DNA of 64,000 nt from assembly GCA_024291935.2 (NCBI GenBank), contig CM044306.1, positions 5,466,501 through 5,530,500 on the forward strand, read 5' to 3'. Position 1 is the stretch's first letter; each line of letters starts with the position of its first letter. The position numbers and the translations under genes are program-made. Shown here piece after piece: positions 1-10,715 of this stretch. This DNA is from Okapia johnstoni. Lineage: Eukaryota; Chordata; Mammalia; Artiodactyla; Giraffidae. The notes beneath the pieces are model-generated. The model did no database searches, was not told the origin of the DNA, and saw nothing but the letters and a program-made list of their open reading frames with translations.

Positions 1-1125
1 CCCCCACTGCCCACTGCCCGCTGTCACCGGCTCAGCACAGCGCAGGCGCAGTCATACCACGCCCGGACAGGGGATGCAATCAGACTCTCGGCTATTAGTC
101 CCCAAGTGGTAATTGAAGTGGTCTGATTGGACCGATCTATTAGGCCCGGGGAGCTGTGAGGAGACGGCTCCCAGAGCATTTCCTCCGCCTGCTAATCTAT
201 CTGTCTGGCGTTTTATCAGCAGTCCAGAGCCCATACTTGAGCACTCAGGCATTTTGGTATTGTTATTACTTAGCACTTATAACGCACTTCATCAATGAGA
301 GGGCCGGGCGGCAGTGGCCGGAACGATAAAGCATGCGGCTACAGATGCAGATAAGGATCTCGCTCGGGCCTGTGTGATATTTGATGCTTGTGTCTTTGGT
401 CCCCTGTGATCTGGTTATTAGTTATGTCTCCTCAAGGAGAAAACCAATCCTCTTTCTCCTGATAAATAGGAGCTGGGTGGAGAGGAGGCTGGGGGTGGGG
501 GAAGGACACACTCAGGGGACATCTTAGTGTGGGTCGCCCAGAAGCTGGCCTGGGACAGGACACTCACGGCAAGGAGCATCTGTGGGAGGTGACCCTAAGA
601 CCAGGAGGGGTGGGAAGCCGATACAGGATGCTATGCTGTCGGGAAGGTCACTGCCATGAACAAAGGGCGTTCAACTCCACGAGGGAAGTGGGGAGATGGT
701 GAGGAGCACCCCAAAGTTATTCCGCCCCAAGGATTGAGGAAGCTAGAACTTCCGTCCTCTGATTCCGAGCTGATATTGGCTGCGCAGCTCCCAAGGGCAT
801 TAGCTCCCAGCCGTTTGACCTTGGACCCTGCATGTGCTAAGAGAAGCCCCAGCTGGGGACTCATAGATGCTGGTCCAGTGGGTACCCAGGAGATGGCAGG
901 GCACTGGCAGGGCCTGATGGATGGGCTGTGGGGTCTGGAAGAAGGTGTTTTGATCGAAGACAGGTGTTTGATTGAAGGCTCAGGAGAGGGGCCTTCTTCC
1001 CTCCTCCTCTCCTGCCAGTCCTGATTGTCCCTGTGAGTCTATAGATTGATCCTGACCCGATATCGTGGTGGCCGGTGCGGGCTGTACCAGGGCCCCTGCC
1101 CAGTGCTGCCCCTTTCCGGATCCTG
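1..1125. other. unique DNA, no gene seen
   Basis: No repeat, splice-flanked exon or convincing reading frame is visible. The first 470 bases are treated separately as a possible regulatory island. The rest is GC-moderate single-copy sequence; its reading frames of up to 122 codons have no recognisable domain. Confidence 0.6.
60..470. promoter_or_regulatory. candidate non-coding regulatory island
   Basis: Repeat-free block with homeodomain-like words (ctattag, gtaattga, ttattactt) and a GATA-type site agataagg at about 349-356. It contrasts with the repeat-rich surroundings. Regulatory function is inference only; conservation cannot be tested here. Confidence 0.25.
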
Positions 1126-1149
1126 CCACAAGTGGAGCGTTCAAGCAGA

Positions 1150-1335
1150 GGGAGAGAGTGGTTCAGGTTCAAATGCCAGTCCTGGCACCTTTGGAGGTAA
1201 AACCCTGGCAAGTGACTTACTGTCTGCGACCCTCGGTTTCCTGACCTGTAACATGAGGGCAACACCACCCTGTACGATTGTTTTTGAGGATGAATAAGGT
1301 ACTGTCCACAGAGCGCCTGGTCCTATACCTGCCAC
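1150..1335 (+). repeat. MIR SINE
   Basis: Diverged match to the MIR order: 'gttcaggttcaaatgccag', then 'agtgacttactgtctgcgac', then 'ctcggtttcctgacctgtaa' and a tail near 'gagcgcctgg'. Old mammalian tRNA-derived SINE, forward orientation. Confidence 0.6.
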
Positions 1336-1344
1336 AAGGCTCCG

Positions 1345-1470
1345 TGCATGCTAAGCTGTCTCAGTCCTGTCCGATTCTTTGTGACCCTGTGGACTGCAAC
1401 CCACCAGGCTCCTCTATCTGTGGGATTTCCCAGGCAAGAATACTGGAGTGGGTTGCCATTTCCTTCTCCA
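1345..1470 (-). mobile_element. Bov-A monomer (headless)
   Basis: Carries the BovB-derived body (tgtccgattctttgtgaccc, then aagaatactggagtgggttg) but stops at 'ccttctcca' without the tRNA-like head. It lies directly beside the next copy, giving a two-monomer arrangement. Confidence 0.85.
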
Positions 1471-1477
1471 AAGGGTT

Positions 1478-1701
1478 GCATGCGTGCACGCTAAGTCGCT
1501 TCAGTTGTGTCTGACTCTTTTTAACCCCATGGACTATAGTCCACCAGGCTCCTCTGTTCATGGGATTCTTCAGGCACGAATACTGGAGTGGGTTGCCATG
1601 CCCTCCTCCAGGGGATCTTCCTGACCCAGGGATCGAACCCGCATCTCTTATGTCTCCTGCATTGGCAGGTGGGTTCTTTACCACTAGCGCCACCTGGGAA
1701 G
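1478..1701 (-). mobile_element. Bov-tA SINE
   Basis: Full-length ruminant SINE in reverse: BovB-type body, then the tRNA-derived head with its B-box-like 'gggatcgaaccc', ending 'ccacctgggaag'. It contains the common 'ctcttatgtctcctgcattg' variant head. Confidence 0.9.
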
Positions 1702-2977
1702 ATCAGCACATGTCAATTTCCCTCCCTTTTGACCCTCTGCCCCCATCCCCACCCAGGACCTCACTTTCTGTTTGGAATATTTTGAGTTACAAGAATTTCT
1801 TCTGAGGCTCACATTCCCTGGAGTGGGTGAGGGACTCCCTGCCTCCGGGACACTTTGCATGCTTTGTACGCTTTCTACACAGAGGGCAGGACACGCCCTT
1901 TACGGATCCTCAGACAGCCTCCTGCCTGATGCCTGGGGTTGAAAACATCCCTGTGCTCACCAGGCCAGGGAAGAACCGCAGGGCATCCCCTGAGGGGCCA
2001 ATGGATGCAAAAATGTAAATTTCCTTTAAAACTCCTTCCCCTTTCTGGAGACGTGGAGTCAGGCACTACTGCTCCGGGCTTAAGGTTCTTCTTCAAAGAG
2101 CATCCCCCGTGGGCAGATGGAAAACTTGCTAGGAAAAGCTTTTTCTTTTTTTCTTACATATTTTTTCTCCTTCATAGAATTCTTACTCTTGTCTCAACCC
2201 CTAGCCACAGAGCAATCAGGGAGCCTCAGAGAACCAGACATCTCCTGGTGCCTGGGGGTACCTCCTGCAGGAAGTCTTCCCTAATTACCTTACCGCCTCC
2301 AGCATCCCTTCTCTGCCTTCTTTTCTGCCTCTCTGGTTTGCAGGCTTCTGGCGGCCATATGCTTGACTTGTGGGGGAATTGCCTTTAAGGTCTGAAAAGT
2401 GTGTGTGTAGTGGGGAAATTGACATCTATCTCTCCAGAGAGATGAGAGGGTCTCAGAGGACGGGAATCGGGCCCCATGCTTCCTCCAAGCCTCCTGCAGG
2501 GTCCGATGGATTCAAGGCCTGGGTGCAGGGGAAGCTTCTGCCCACTGACCGGGGCGGGTGAAGCTGAATCTGAGCCCACCACGAGGCTGCCTGCCCAGCC
2601 CAGGCAGGCTCCAGGCAGGAGCCAGTGTCTCTGAAGCAGAAGGGATCCATCAGGGCTGAAAGGGCTGGCAGCCCTTCGTCATATTAAAGAGCAATTCAGT
2701 GCAGATTAAGAGGACACAGCATCCTTTCTCTTGGGCTTGGGGAAACCATCCATCCTCCTGGAGCCTCTGGGCGGGGGGCAGATGGCGGAGCTCTGGGCGG
2801 GGAAGGGAATGGACTCAGGTAGCCTTGTGGGGAGGAGTCTTTTTCTTGTGCCTGGAAATGAGGCCCCGGTGGGTGTGGGCTCTGGCTCTGGTCCCCTGCC
2901 AGGTGCTGAGCACCAGGTTTCTGCCTGGGGCCATCTTCTCAGCCAGAGTCCCTCAAATGCTCAAGGGCCCTGGTTCT
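1702..2977. other. unique DNA with possible L2 trace
   Basis: Mostly single-copy sequence without a supportable gene. Around 2260-2330 'ctgcaggaagtcttccctaa' resembles the L2 3' region, but too weakly for a separate call. A T-rich run lies at 2140-2172. Confidence 0.5.
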
Positions 2978-3125
2978 TTCGTCTTAAGTTGCGGCACACA
3001 GGACCTTCGGTCTTCGCTGCAGCGTGCAAACTCTTCATTGTGGTGTGTGGGATCCAGTTCCCCGAACAGGGATGGAACCGGGGCCCCTCTGCATTGGGAG
3101 TGTTGAGTTCTACCACCAGGGAAGG
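2978..3125 (-). mobile_element. CHR-type SINE
   Basis: Cetartiodactyl CHR SINE in reverse: repeated 'cttcgctgcagcgtgcaaac' type body, then 'gttccccgaacagggatgga' and the end 'taccaccagggaag'. Forward copies begin gggacttccctggtggtcca. Confidence 0.8.
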
Positions 3126-3539
3126 GCTGGCCCCGATTCTCTCTTAAGATCAACTTCCCGCTCCTTCCAAGGCCCGGAGCCGGGCTGCGTCTGGGGCCCT
3201 GCCAGCCATCTACCTCCTTCGTCTGCCCTTCCTGCATCACCAGCAACCAGGGCTCAGCCGTACCTTGGGGAGGACCACCTCTCCCTCGCGGGCTGCCTGG
3301 GGAGGAGGAGGTAGGGATACCCTCTGTACAATGTTCTTTCGAGGAGGGCACGTGAGCAGCCTGAAGCTGGGCGCTGCAATGATCAGGTGGAGTGGGGCTG
3401 GGGGGAGCTCTGCTCAGGAAAGGAAGGGCAGAGAGGAGGGAGTGGGCATCTCTGGATGCCCTTCTGTGCTCCCGCCTCCAGGCCAGGTCCCTTTCACGTG
3501 TTATCTCCTAATGTGACTCTAGCATGGTGCTCAGGGGCT

Positions 3540-3955
3540 CAAGTTGGTGAGTCGACAGAGCTGGGGTAGAATTCTAGCTCCCTGGTTTCTGCCTGGGCAG
3601 CCCTGGGTTAGTGGTTTAACCCACCTAAGCTTCAATGTGTTCACCCGCTGTCATTGTTTAGTCACTAAGTCGTGTCTGGCTTTCAGAGTCCTGCCAGGCT
3701 CCTCTGTCCATGGGATTTCCCAGGCAAGAATACTGGCGTGGGTTACCATTTCCTTCTCCAGGGGATATTCCCAACCCAGGGATCGAACCTGCGTCTCCTG
3801 CATCGGCAGGCAGATTCTTCAGCACCTAGCCACCTGGGAAGCCCGTGTTCATCTGTAAAGGGTGACTAATAACATTCCCCGCTCCAAAGATTAAATGAGA
3901 TCCTATGTCTAAAGCTCCTGGCAGCGGTCCTAACGCGTGGACACACCCCTTAAAT
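3540..3955 (+). repeat. MIR SINE split by a Bov-tA
   Basis: MIR halves lie on both sides of the SINE at 3650-3845. The left half has 'ctgggttagtggtttaaccc'; the right half has 'catctgtaaagggtgactaa' and 'attaaatgagatcc'. Similar words gtgttca(c/t) flank the SINE and may be its target duplication. Confidence 0.65.
3650..3845 (-). mobile_element. Bov-tA SINE inside MIR
   Basis: Reverse copy with an internal loss: the 'gacccatggactgtagcc' stretch is missing between 'gtctggctttcagagtc' and 'ctgccaggctcctctgtcc'. The tRNA-like head is present ('gggatcgaacctgcgtctcc'). Confidence 0.9.
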
Positions 3956-3964
3956 GTGAGCTCC

Positions 3965-4115
3965 ATCCGTTATCAGCACGCCTGTGATGTAGAAGTCACT
4001 GCCTTGATTTCTGCTGCAGGTAGCCGGGGCTCTGAAATATTCAGGCTCGGAGAAGGCTGCCGAGTTAGAGGCTAGTAGGCTGAGATCCGGCCCAGGCCTC
4101 TCAGACATCCTTCAG
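3965..4115 (-). repeat. possible MIR SINE
   Basis: Weak reverse MIR pattern: 'ttcaggctcggagaaggctg', 'gagttagaggctagtagg', 'gagatccggcccaggc'. It lies tail-to-tail with the MIR before it. Divergence is high. Confidence 0.4.
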
Positions 4116-4944
4116 CCTCTGCGGGGAAAAGAGATAAATGAGCCCAGGCCTTGAGAGGTGCCCGCCTGCCCAGCCTTGTGGCAAGGGCAGAGAGGCATGG
4201 CAGCCAAGCTTCTGGCAGCTGACGCCGCCGGGTGGGGCCCTTCCCTGGGAGTCGGAGGAGAAGCCGCTCCAGGATGGGCAGGATGTGGACGGTGGCTCTG
4301 CTCCCAGAGCTGCAGACCCTCTCACCTTGTGCCAGGGGGTTCTGTCCCTCAGCGGCCCAGGGAGGGGGTGGCAGCAGGAAGGATGGTGAGGTGGGAAGGT
4401 GGGGGCTGCAGCCCCCACACCCACCCCCCTTCGCGGCAGAACTGACTCTGGATAAACAATTACAGTCTATTTACCTCAGACCATATGGCGCTGGGAAACA
4501 GGTGTGCAGGTAATGAAGAGCCCGGCTCCAATTAAGCGTCTGGGAACCCGGCCGGATTCCTGCTGAATCTTTTGCTTGGGCTGAGGCCCACTTACAAATG
4601 AGAGCTAAATGGGACCGCGGCTCAATAGAGGCAGAAACGGAAGCCCAGAGGCACCCGAGATGCCGGGCTGGGCCACGCGGATGATGGAGAGGGTGCGGGC
4701 AGTGGTACTCAGGGTTCCCACCCGCCTTGAACTGGCAGGGAGGGCAGATCTCACCTGGGGCCCTTGTGGCAGCACCAGTGTGTCTGTGAGTTGTGAAGGG
4801 AGACGGTCTCTTGGCACGCCCACCTGGTACCTGCATTGGTAGGGACAGGGGGTGGGGTACAGAGCAGAGACTTGGCACCCCACCAGACTCCTTCAGCCTG
4901 CCCTTTCACCAAGCGCCTTAGGTCCCCTCTGCCTTAATTCCAGA
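4116..4944. other. unique DNA
   Basis: GC-rich single-copy sequence; overlapping frames of about 70-135 codons on both strands reflect base composition. 4440-4640 is called separately as a possible regulatory island. Confidence 0.5.
4440..4640. promoter_or_regulatory. candidate regulatory island
   Basis: Repeat-free stretch with homeodomain-like words (gataaacaattacag, ggtaatgaag, ccaattaag) and a CArG-like 'ccatatggcg' near 4490. Inference from composition only. Confidence 0.25.
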
Positions 4945-5045
4945 GCATTTGATACATTTGTTGAAGACTTGCTATGTGCCAGGCCCTGCGCTAAGCACAC
5001 ACACACACAGGAGCTGAATAGACAGAGGCCTTGGTTCCATTGGGT
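4945..5045 (-). repeat. L2 LINE fragment
   Basis: Reverse L2 3' end: 'gacttgctatgtgccaggcc', then 'gcgctaagca' and 'gctgaatagacagagg'. A (CA)7 run sits inside at about 4996-5009. Confidence 0.5.
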
Positions 5046-5073
5046 TTATTTTATGAGGATGGATGGAGGTTTC

Positions 5074-5285
5074 AGGCATTTTAGTAAAGAACCCACCTGC
5101 CAATGCAGGAGATGTAAGAGATGTGAGTGCAATCCCTGAGTTGGGAAGATCCCCTGGAGGAGGGCATGACAACCCACTCCAGTATTCTTGCCTGAAGCAT
5201 CCCATGAACAGAGGAGCCTGGAGGGCTACAGTCCATAGGGTTGCAAAGAGCTGGACACGACTGGAGAGTCTCAGCATGCACACAG
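5074..5285 (+). mobile_element. Bov-tA SINE
   Basis: Forward copy with a worn head ('ggcattttagtaaagaaccc') and the full body through 'gctggacacgactggagagt'. Near full length. Confidence 0.88.
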
Positions 5286-5384
5286 ACCCAGGGGGATGGA
5301 AGGATAACCCATGAGTCAGAGGGCACAAATGAGGTCATTTCAGGGAGCAGTGAGTCCCACGGGGAAAGCCAGTCCTTTCTTGCT

Positions 5385-5640
5385 GGTTGATCTCCTTACC
5401 ATCCTTGCAGGCCCAGCTCAAGGGCCCTCTATTGGGCCGTTTCCCTGAGGCCTCCAGCTGTCAGTCCCCACCTCCTCCAGGCCCCTGGCCGTGCCTGTCC
5501 CCACTCCAATCACTCCAGTGGCCTTGTAAACAGCTGCTTCTGCATCCCTCTTCCCCCAAGACACTGACTTTCTCCAGGGCAGGGAGAGTGTCCAGCTCAT
5601 GGCTATTTCCAGAGCACGCTGCAGGGCCAGGCGGGCAGGA
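5385..5640 (+). repeat. L2 LINE fragment
   Basis: Forward L2 3' region: 'ggcccagctcaagggccctc', 'tttccctgaggcctccag', and later 'ctttctccagggcagggaga'. The order agrees with the L2 tail, but it is diverged. Confidence 0.45.
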
Positions 5641-7199
5641 AGAAGGTCTGGGGAGTGATGGAGCAGGAGCGTCCAGATCCCCCATTTCCAGCCTCCCGGG
5701 AGGTTTGTCTGACCTGCTGAGAAAACACTGGCCACTCCAGCCTGGCCTGAGACAGTGGACAAACTGAGACTTTGGAGGGTGCCCAGCTGTGGGAAGGGGC
5801 CTCGGGGCCTCCTCTGATCACAGAGCTGGGCAAGGTGCCCCTCACCATGCTTTGGAGGCTGCAGGTTGAGCCCGAAGGAAGATGAAGAGCTCCTGTCCCT
5901 GCGGCGGGCTGATGGGAGGAGGACGGGGGCACATGTTCCGATGAATCTCTCGTGTCAGATTTTACTGCAGAGCGGTGAGGCTGCGTGAAGTGGGGGAGGC
6001 GGAGGAGGCATTGTTTCTTCTGGAAGCCCCGGCTAGAGTGGCTGGTGAGGAGGGAGAGCCAGAAACGGAGATTTTTCATGCCCTTCTGCCTACTTAATAT
6101 TTTCACTTTCTTCTAATCTTGGATTTATGCCTTGCTTTGGGACTTGCCAAATCAAAATCAGCCCCTTCCCCAGTCTCCCTGTTGGGAGGAGGGAATGTCC
6201 TCTCCCCAACGCCGTGGTCCCACTCTTGCCCCCCTGGGTCCCACACCGTCCTTCCTCGAGGATGCTGGCCCCATCCACACACACAGCTCTCGCCAGCTCT
6301 GTCTGATTATAGAGAGGATGGCTTCCCTCGGAAATGCACAGCTGCGCTGCAGGAAATGGATGGTAGATAATTCCGGGGGAGATGCAGGTTTCTGATGAGG
6401 GGGCTTGCGCTCTTTCTAGGGGTACAAGGTTTTCAGAGCCAGGATTCTGGGAAGCTCCAGGCTCCAGTCTCCCTTCTGAACACAGAAAGCAGGGAGCAAA
6501 GTAAATGGTTTTCGAGGCGGGAAACAAATTGGATTTTTAAAAAATGCTCCGGTTCTAATGATCGGAGGGGTTATTCATAATCCTGGAGTAGAAAGTATGT
6601 CTTGAAATCTATGTTTTCTGTTGACAGTTTCTCCCTAATGGGCAAGATCTCACACACGTTAGGGTCATAAAACACGGAGCTCTGGCTGGCGCTGCTTCTA
6701 GTCTGATCTGGAGAGCGACTCTCTCAGCAGCAGGCAGAGGGTGTGGGGCCAGGGTCTCCTATCCCACCGCCCCACCCCTGCCAGTCCTAGACCTTCTCCC
6801 GATCAGCTGAAGGTGGGGGGAGGAGGAGGAGGGAGCAGGAAGCAGAGCCCTTGATGCAGAATGATCCTTGGAGACAGAAGTTTCCAGACTGTCCGGATGG
6901 CCTATGGAACACAGATCCCCTGGCTGCTTTGCAGGGGAGAGTTTCATGTCCAAGACAGTCCTGTAAGTCGGGAAATGCCGCCTAGCCTGTCCCCTGTGTG
7001 ACACAGTCAGAGCGGCTCTGAGCGTGGTCAGAGGGAGCTGTAAGGAGTCTCGCAGTTTAAAAAAAAAAAATCCATGCAGTTTGGCTCAACCCAGTGGTTC
7101 CCAAATGTGTTTGACAATGAGCCCCAGGTTGACACAACCCCCAAAGGACATTCTGCAGAATCAGCATTCCCTGAGCCCACGGTGGTTATAGCCACATTA
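5641..7199. other. unique DNA
   Basis: Single-copy sequence without a supportable gene. At 6300-6640 lies an AT-containing part ('gggttattcataatcctgg'). 7090-7190 may be the end of an old hAT element ('cagtggttcccaaatgtg') but is too degraded to call. An A12 run is at about 7059-7070. Confidence 0.5.
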
Positions 7200-7411
7200 T
7201 TGTTGGTGTTCAGTCGCTAAGTCGTGTCTGACTCTTTGTGACCCCATGGACTGTAGCCCACCAGGCTCCTCTATTTGTGGAATTCTCCAGGCAAGAATAC
7301 CGAAGTGCATTGCCTTTTCCTCCTCCAGGGGATCTTCCCAATCCGAGTGTTGAACCAGCGCCTCCTGCACTGGCAGGCGGGTTCTTTACCACTGGGCCAC
7401 CTGGGAAGCCC
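7200..7411 (-). mobile_element. Bov-tA SINE
   Basis: Full-length reverse copy from 'gttcagtcgctaagtcgtgt' to 'gccacctgggaagcccc'. The B-box region is altered to 'gtgttgaaccagcgcctcc', so the old promoter is probably damaged. It abuts a mariner MITE. Confidence 0.9.
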
Positions 7412-7422
7412 CAGCCGTGTTG

Positions 7423-7508
7423 CTGGGTTGGCCAAAGAGCTCGTTTGGGTTTTTCATAAGATATGAGATGTTACAGAAAAGCCCAAACGAACCTTTTGGC
7501 CAACCCAG
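7423..7508. mobile_element. mariner-type MITE, 86-bp hairpin
   Basis: Near-perfect inverted repeat. The left arm begins ctgggttggccaaa; the right arm ends ttttggccaacccag, its complement. By hand count about 28 of the outer 32 positions pair. A TA target dinucleotide is intact on the right (7509-7510) and appears as TG on the left. This is the structure of ruminant mariner-derived MITEs, analogous to human MADE1, and close to the precursors of the ruminant miR-2284/2285 family. Whether this copy is transcribed is unknown. Confidence 0.85.
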
Positions 7509-7510
7509 TA

Positions 7511-7869
7511 GTTTCCTAGGGCTGCCATAACAAGGAACCCCAGGATGGGTAGCTTAAGCAGCAGAAATTTATTTTCTTACAATTCTGGAGGCTGGACAAC
7601 CGAGACCAAGATGAAGGCAGTGTTGCCTTCTTCTCAGATGTCTGTCCTCGGCTTGTGGATGGCCACCTTCTGTCTGCCCCTGGGTGTGTGTGTCCGTATG
7701 GCCTCTTCTTAAAAGGACCCTAGTCCTACTGCGTTAGGGCCCATCCATACGACCCTGTTTTAACTCAATTACCTCTTTGAAGGTCCTATCTCCAGACGCA
7801 GTGATATTCTGGGGTCCTAGGGGTTAGACTCCACCATGCAAAGTTGGGGGGACACCATTCATCTCATAA
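7511..7869 (-). mobile_element. MLT1-type LTR (MaLR)
   Basis: Reverse match to the MLT1 pattern: 'ttcctagggctgccataaca', 'gcagaaatttattttcttac', 'ttctggaggctggacaac', ending 'ggggggacaccattcat'. Solitary LTR of an ancient retrovirus-like element; no internal genes. Confidence 0.7.
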
Positions 7870-8014
7870 CAATGGCAATGGATCTTGGCATTAGGACCGG
7901 AAACGTGGTCATTGATGGAATCCTGAACGGGGTGGAGGGAGAGAGGTGGGTGTCCTGGCAGAAGGGACTGGTACCATCCCACTTACACCTTCTAACACAC
8001 AGCAAGGACACTGA

Positions 8015-8460
8015 CAGTAGCCACTTGTGTGAGGCACTTAACAGATACACTGTTGTTTTCTGTCCATCCATCATTTGATGTGATCTTCATGATAACTGGT
8101 GAGGTGAGAAAGAAAGTGAAAGTGTTAGTCGCTCAGTCGTGTCTGACTCTTCGCGACCCTGTGGACTGTAACCCACCAAGCTCCTCTGTCCATAGCATTC
8201 TCCAGGCAAGAATACTGGGGTGAGGAGCTATTCCCTTCTCCAGGGGATCTTCCCAACTTAGGGACTGACCCTGGGTCTCCCACATTGCAGGCAGGTTCTT
8301 TCCCGTCTGAGCCACCAGGGAAGCCTGGTGGGAGGTCTCATTGTTATTACCACTTAACAGAAGAAGACATCTACGCTCAGAGAGGCTGTGTCGCTGGTTT
8401 TAGGTCAGCCAGGAAACAGTGGAGTGGAGGAGCGAACCCAGGTGGGCTTAAAGAACCAGA
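8015..8460 (-). repeat. MIR-like SINE split by Bov-tA
   Basis: The left part has 'gaggcacttaacagatac' and 'tgatcttcatgataactg'. The right part has 'ttattaccacttaacag', 'ctcagagaggctgtgtcgct' and 'gaggagcgaacccagg'. This is the reverse MIR order, interrupted by the SINE at 8112-8325. Confidence 0.55.
8112..8325 (-). mobile_element. Bov-tA SINE inside MIR
   Basis: Full-length reverse copy from 'gaaagtgaaagtgttagtcg' to 'gccaccagggaagcc'. Well conserved at both ends; the middle 'ggggtgaggagctattccc' is altered. Confidence 0.92.
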
Positions 8461-8583
8461 TGAGAGGACCAGGGGCAGCTGGGTTTCCCCGTGCCCTGAG
8501 GTGGGTACGGCTGTAGCCAGCAGCAGAGGCAAGCGCCGTCTCAGAGCAGCTCAGAGGCCCTGCCACCCCGGAGCCCAAGCACC

Positions 8584-8809
8584 CACGTGCGTGCTAAGTC
8601 ATTTCAGGCGTGTCCAACTCTGTGCGACCCCGTGGACTGTAGCCTGAAAAGCCCCTCTGTCCATGGGATTCTCCAGACAAGAACACTGGAGGGGTTGCCA
8701 TGTTCTCTTCCAGGGGATATTCCCCACCCAGGAATCAAACCTGTGTCTCTTGCATCTCCTGCATAGGCAGGCAGGTTTTTTACCGCTAGCATCACCTGGG
8801 AAGCCCCAC
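8584..8809 (-). mobile_element. Bov-tA SINE
   Basis: Reverse copy with the duplicated-looking head variant 'tctcttgcatctcctgcata'. Starts 'cgtgcgtgctaagtcattt', ends 'cacctgggaagcccc'. Confidence 0.9.
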
Positions 8810-9512
8810 AGGTGGCATTAATCCTGATGAGGCTGGCACACGCTGGGGTCCACACTCTCTGCCAACTTGGATGGAGAGCTGTCCTGGGGCTTCTCAAGGG
8901 GTTTCAGATGAGACTGTCCTGCAGGATGCTCTAGGCACCTGGCCATTAGAGCCGGGAGCCTATCAGGGAGGGTAAGCCGGGGAGTTCTTGGCTGTTGCAT
9001 GGACCAGACCAGGTTACAGAGGACAAAGCACAGAGCTACGCCAGGCCTGAGTTCACGGAGACTGAGACACAGGGGCGTCCGATGGTTAGCATCCCCCAGG
9101 AAGGAGATTCAGAGGGGTGGGAGCAGAGAGATGGCAGGTCTATGGCAGGAGAGAGTGGTGACTTAGCAGCACTCGGAAACAGCAGACTCGCACTGTCCTG
9201 GCCCATCGTGGCCAGCGCACCTGCTATTTGTCTCCTCGAGCCTCTTGGCGAGTTTCCTGCCAGGCTGCCAGGCCACCAGAACTGTTTTTCATTGATTCTT
9301 CTTCCTGATACCTGGACAAAGTGCTCGTGGGTCACTGTCCTCACCCCCATTAACTCACCAGGCACGCTGGCTGGACATTTAGTCCAAGATGCTTGCCAAA
9401 GGAGGCGCAGTGTTTGTTCAGAGGAATAGACAGGAATTCTAGGCTTGAGCCCCCAGTTCTGAGCTGAGGAGCCTGGGCAGTTGAACTGTTCCCTGAACCA
9501 CAAGCTCGTCAT
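8810..9512. other. unique DNA
   Basis: Single-copy stretch. Overlapping frames on the two strands (144 and 158 codons) mirror each other and have no recognisable domain, so neither is called a gene. Confidence 0.5.
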
Positions 9513-9627
9513 TTTATTCTATTATTTTTTACTGGCCATGTTGGCACATTAGTTCTCTGACCTGTTCTCAAATCCATACCACCTGAAAGTGCAGAGTTTT
9601 AACCACTAGACTGTCAGGCAAGTCCCA
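9513..9627 (-). mobile_element. degenerate CHR-type SINE
   Basis: Weak reverse CHR: 'ttactggccatgttggcaca', 'gttttaaccactagactgtc', ending 'aggcaagtccc'. It is more diverged than the other CHR copies, so likely an early insertion. Confidence 0.55.
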
Positions 9628-9857
9628 AGTTCATCATCTTAAATGGGGCTAATGAATGAATGTCAAGGTCACTGTGAAGGTCCAGCTGAAGGGGAGGTAG
9701 AAGCTGCCCAGGAGAAGACTGACCTCTGCCCATGCCCAGTGGGGTCACCTGGGCTTCGGGCAGGTTACATTGAAGACATGTTGGAGGATGCTAGGATGAG
9801 ATTTTACCTGGAGAAGAGGAGATGCATTGAGACCATGTCTTTAAATATTTGAGCAGA

Positions 9858-10380
9858 TACTGCAATGGCTTGAATGGTGGCCCTCAAAAGATTCACTCAT
9901 GTCCTAAGTACCGGAATCTGTAGATCTTATTTGGAAAAGGGTCTTTGAAGCTATGTGCTAAATTTCTTCAGTCATTTCCAACTCTGTGACTCTATGGGCT
10001 GTAGCCCACCAGGCTGCTCTGTCCGTGGGATTTTCCAGATAAGAATACTGGAGTGGGTTGTCATTTCCTCCTCCAGGCAATCTTCCCAACCCAGGGATCG
10101 AACCTGCATCTCTTATGTCTCCTGCATTGGCAGGCAGGAATCCCCACCACCTGGGAATCCCCTTTGAAGGTTTTGCTAAGCTAAAGATCTCAAAATGAGA
10201 TCTCAAAATTAGGACTCAGGGCAAATCTTAAATCCCATGACAGATGTTGTAAGAGAGGCACATTTGAGATTCAGATACACAGAAGGAGGCCATGTGAAGT
10301 TTCAGGCAGAGACTGGAGTGATGAAGCTACAAGCCAAGGAACCCCTGGGACCTCCAGAAGCCGGAAGAGGCAGGGCAGGT
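9858..10380 (+). mobile_element. MLT1-type LTR split by Bov-tA
   Basis: The left part 'ggtggccctcaaaagattca' and 'ttatttggaaaagggtcttt' is followed, after the SINE, by 'ggaggccatgtgaag', 'gactggagtgatgaagctac' and 'aagccaaggaacccctggg'. This is the order of an MLT1-type LTR. It is followed head-to-tail by a second, different LTR. Confidence 0.65.
9951..10161 (-). mobile_element. Bov-tA SINE with exact TSD
   Basis: Reverse copy inserted in the LTR. The 8-base word ctttgaag flanks it exactly at 9943-9950 and 10162-10169, fixing the borders. The head lacks the 'ttctttaccgtctgag' part. Confidence 0.93.
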
Positions 10381-10715
10381 GTTATGAACTGATTGTGTGC
10401 TCTTCACACTTCGTATGTTGGAACCCTAAACCTCAATGTGATGGTATTACAGTATTAAGGGGTGATTAGGTCGTAGGGGTGCAGTCCTCATGCGGTGATT
10501 AGTGCCCTTGTAAGAAGAGACAGAGGGCTTGTTCCCTTCTCTGCTCCCTGCTCTGTGAGGACACAGCAAGAAGAAAGCCTTCTGCAACTGAGGAAGTAGC
10601 CCTTCACCAGACACCGGCTCTGTCTGGGCCTTGACCTTGGACTTCCCAGCCTCCAAAACTGTGAGGAGCATCTCTCAGCCTATGGCATTTTGTGGCAGAA
10701 ACCCAAAGAAAGACA
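10381..10715 (+). mobile_element. second MLT1-type LTR
   Basis: Forward order: 'gttatgaactgattgtgtg', 'cctcaatgtgatggtattac', 'attagtgcccttgtaagaag', 'tgaggacacagcaagaagaa', 'ttggacttcccagcctccaa'. It is a different subfamily from the LTR just before it, so the pair is not one provirus. Confidence 0.65.

Noticed and set aside
1345..1701. Regularly repeated units that could suggest a CRISPR or tandem array
   Set aside because: They are two adjacent Bov SINE copies; spacing and sequence fit dispersed SINEs in a mammalian genome.
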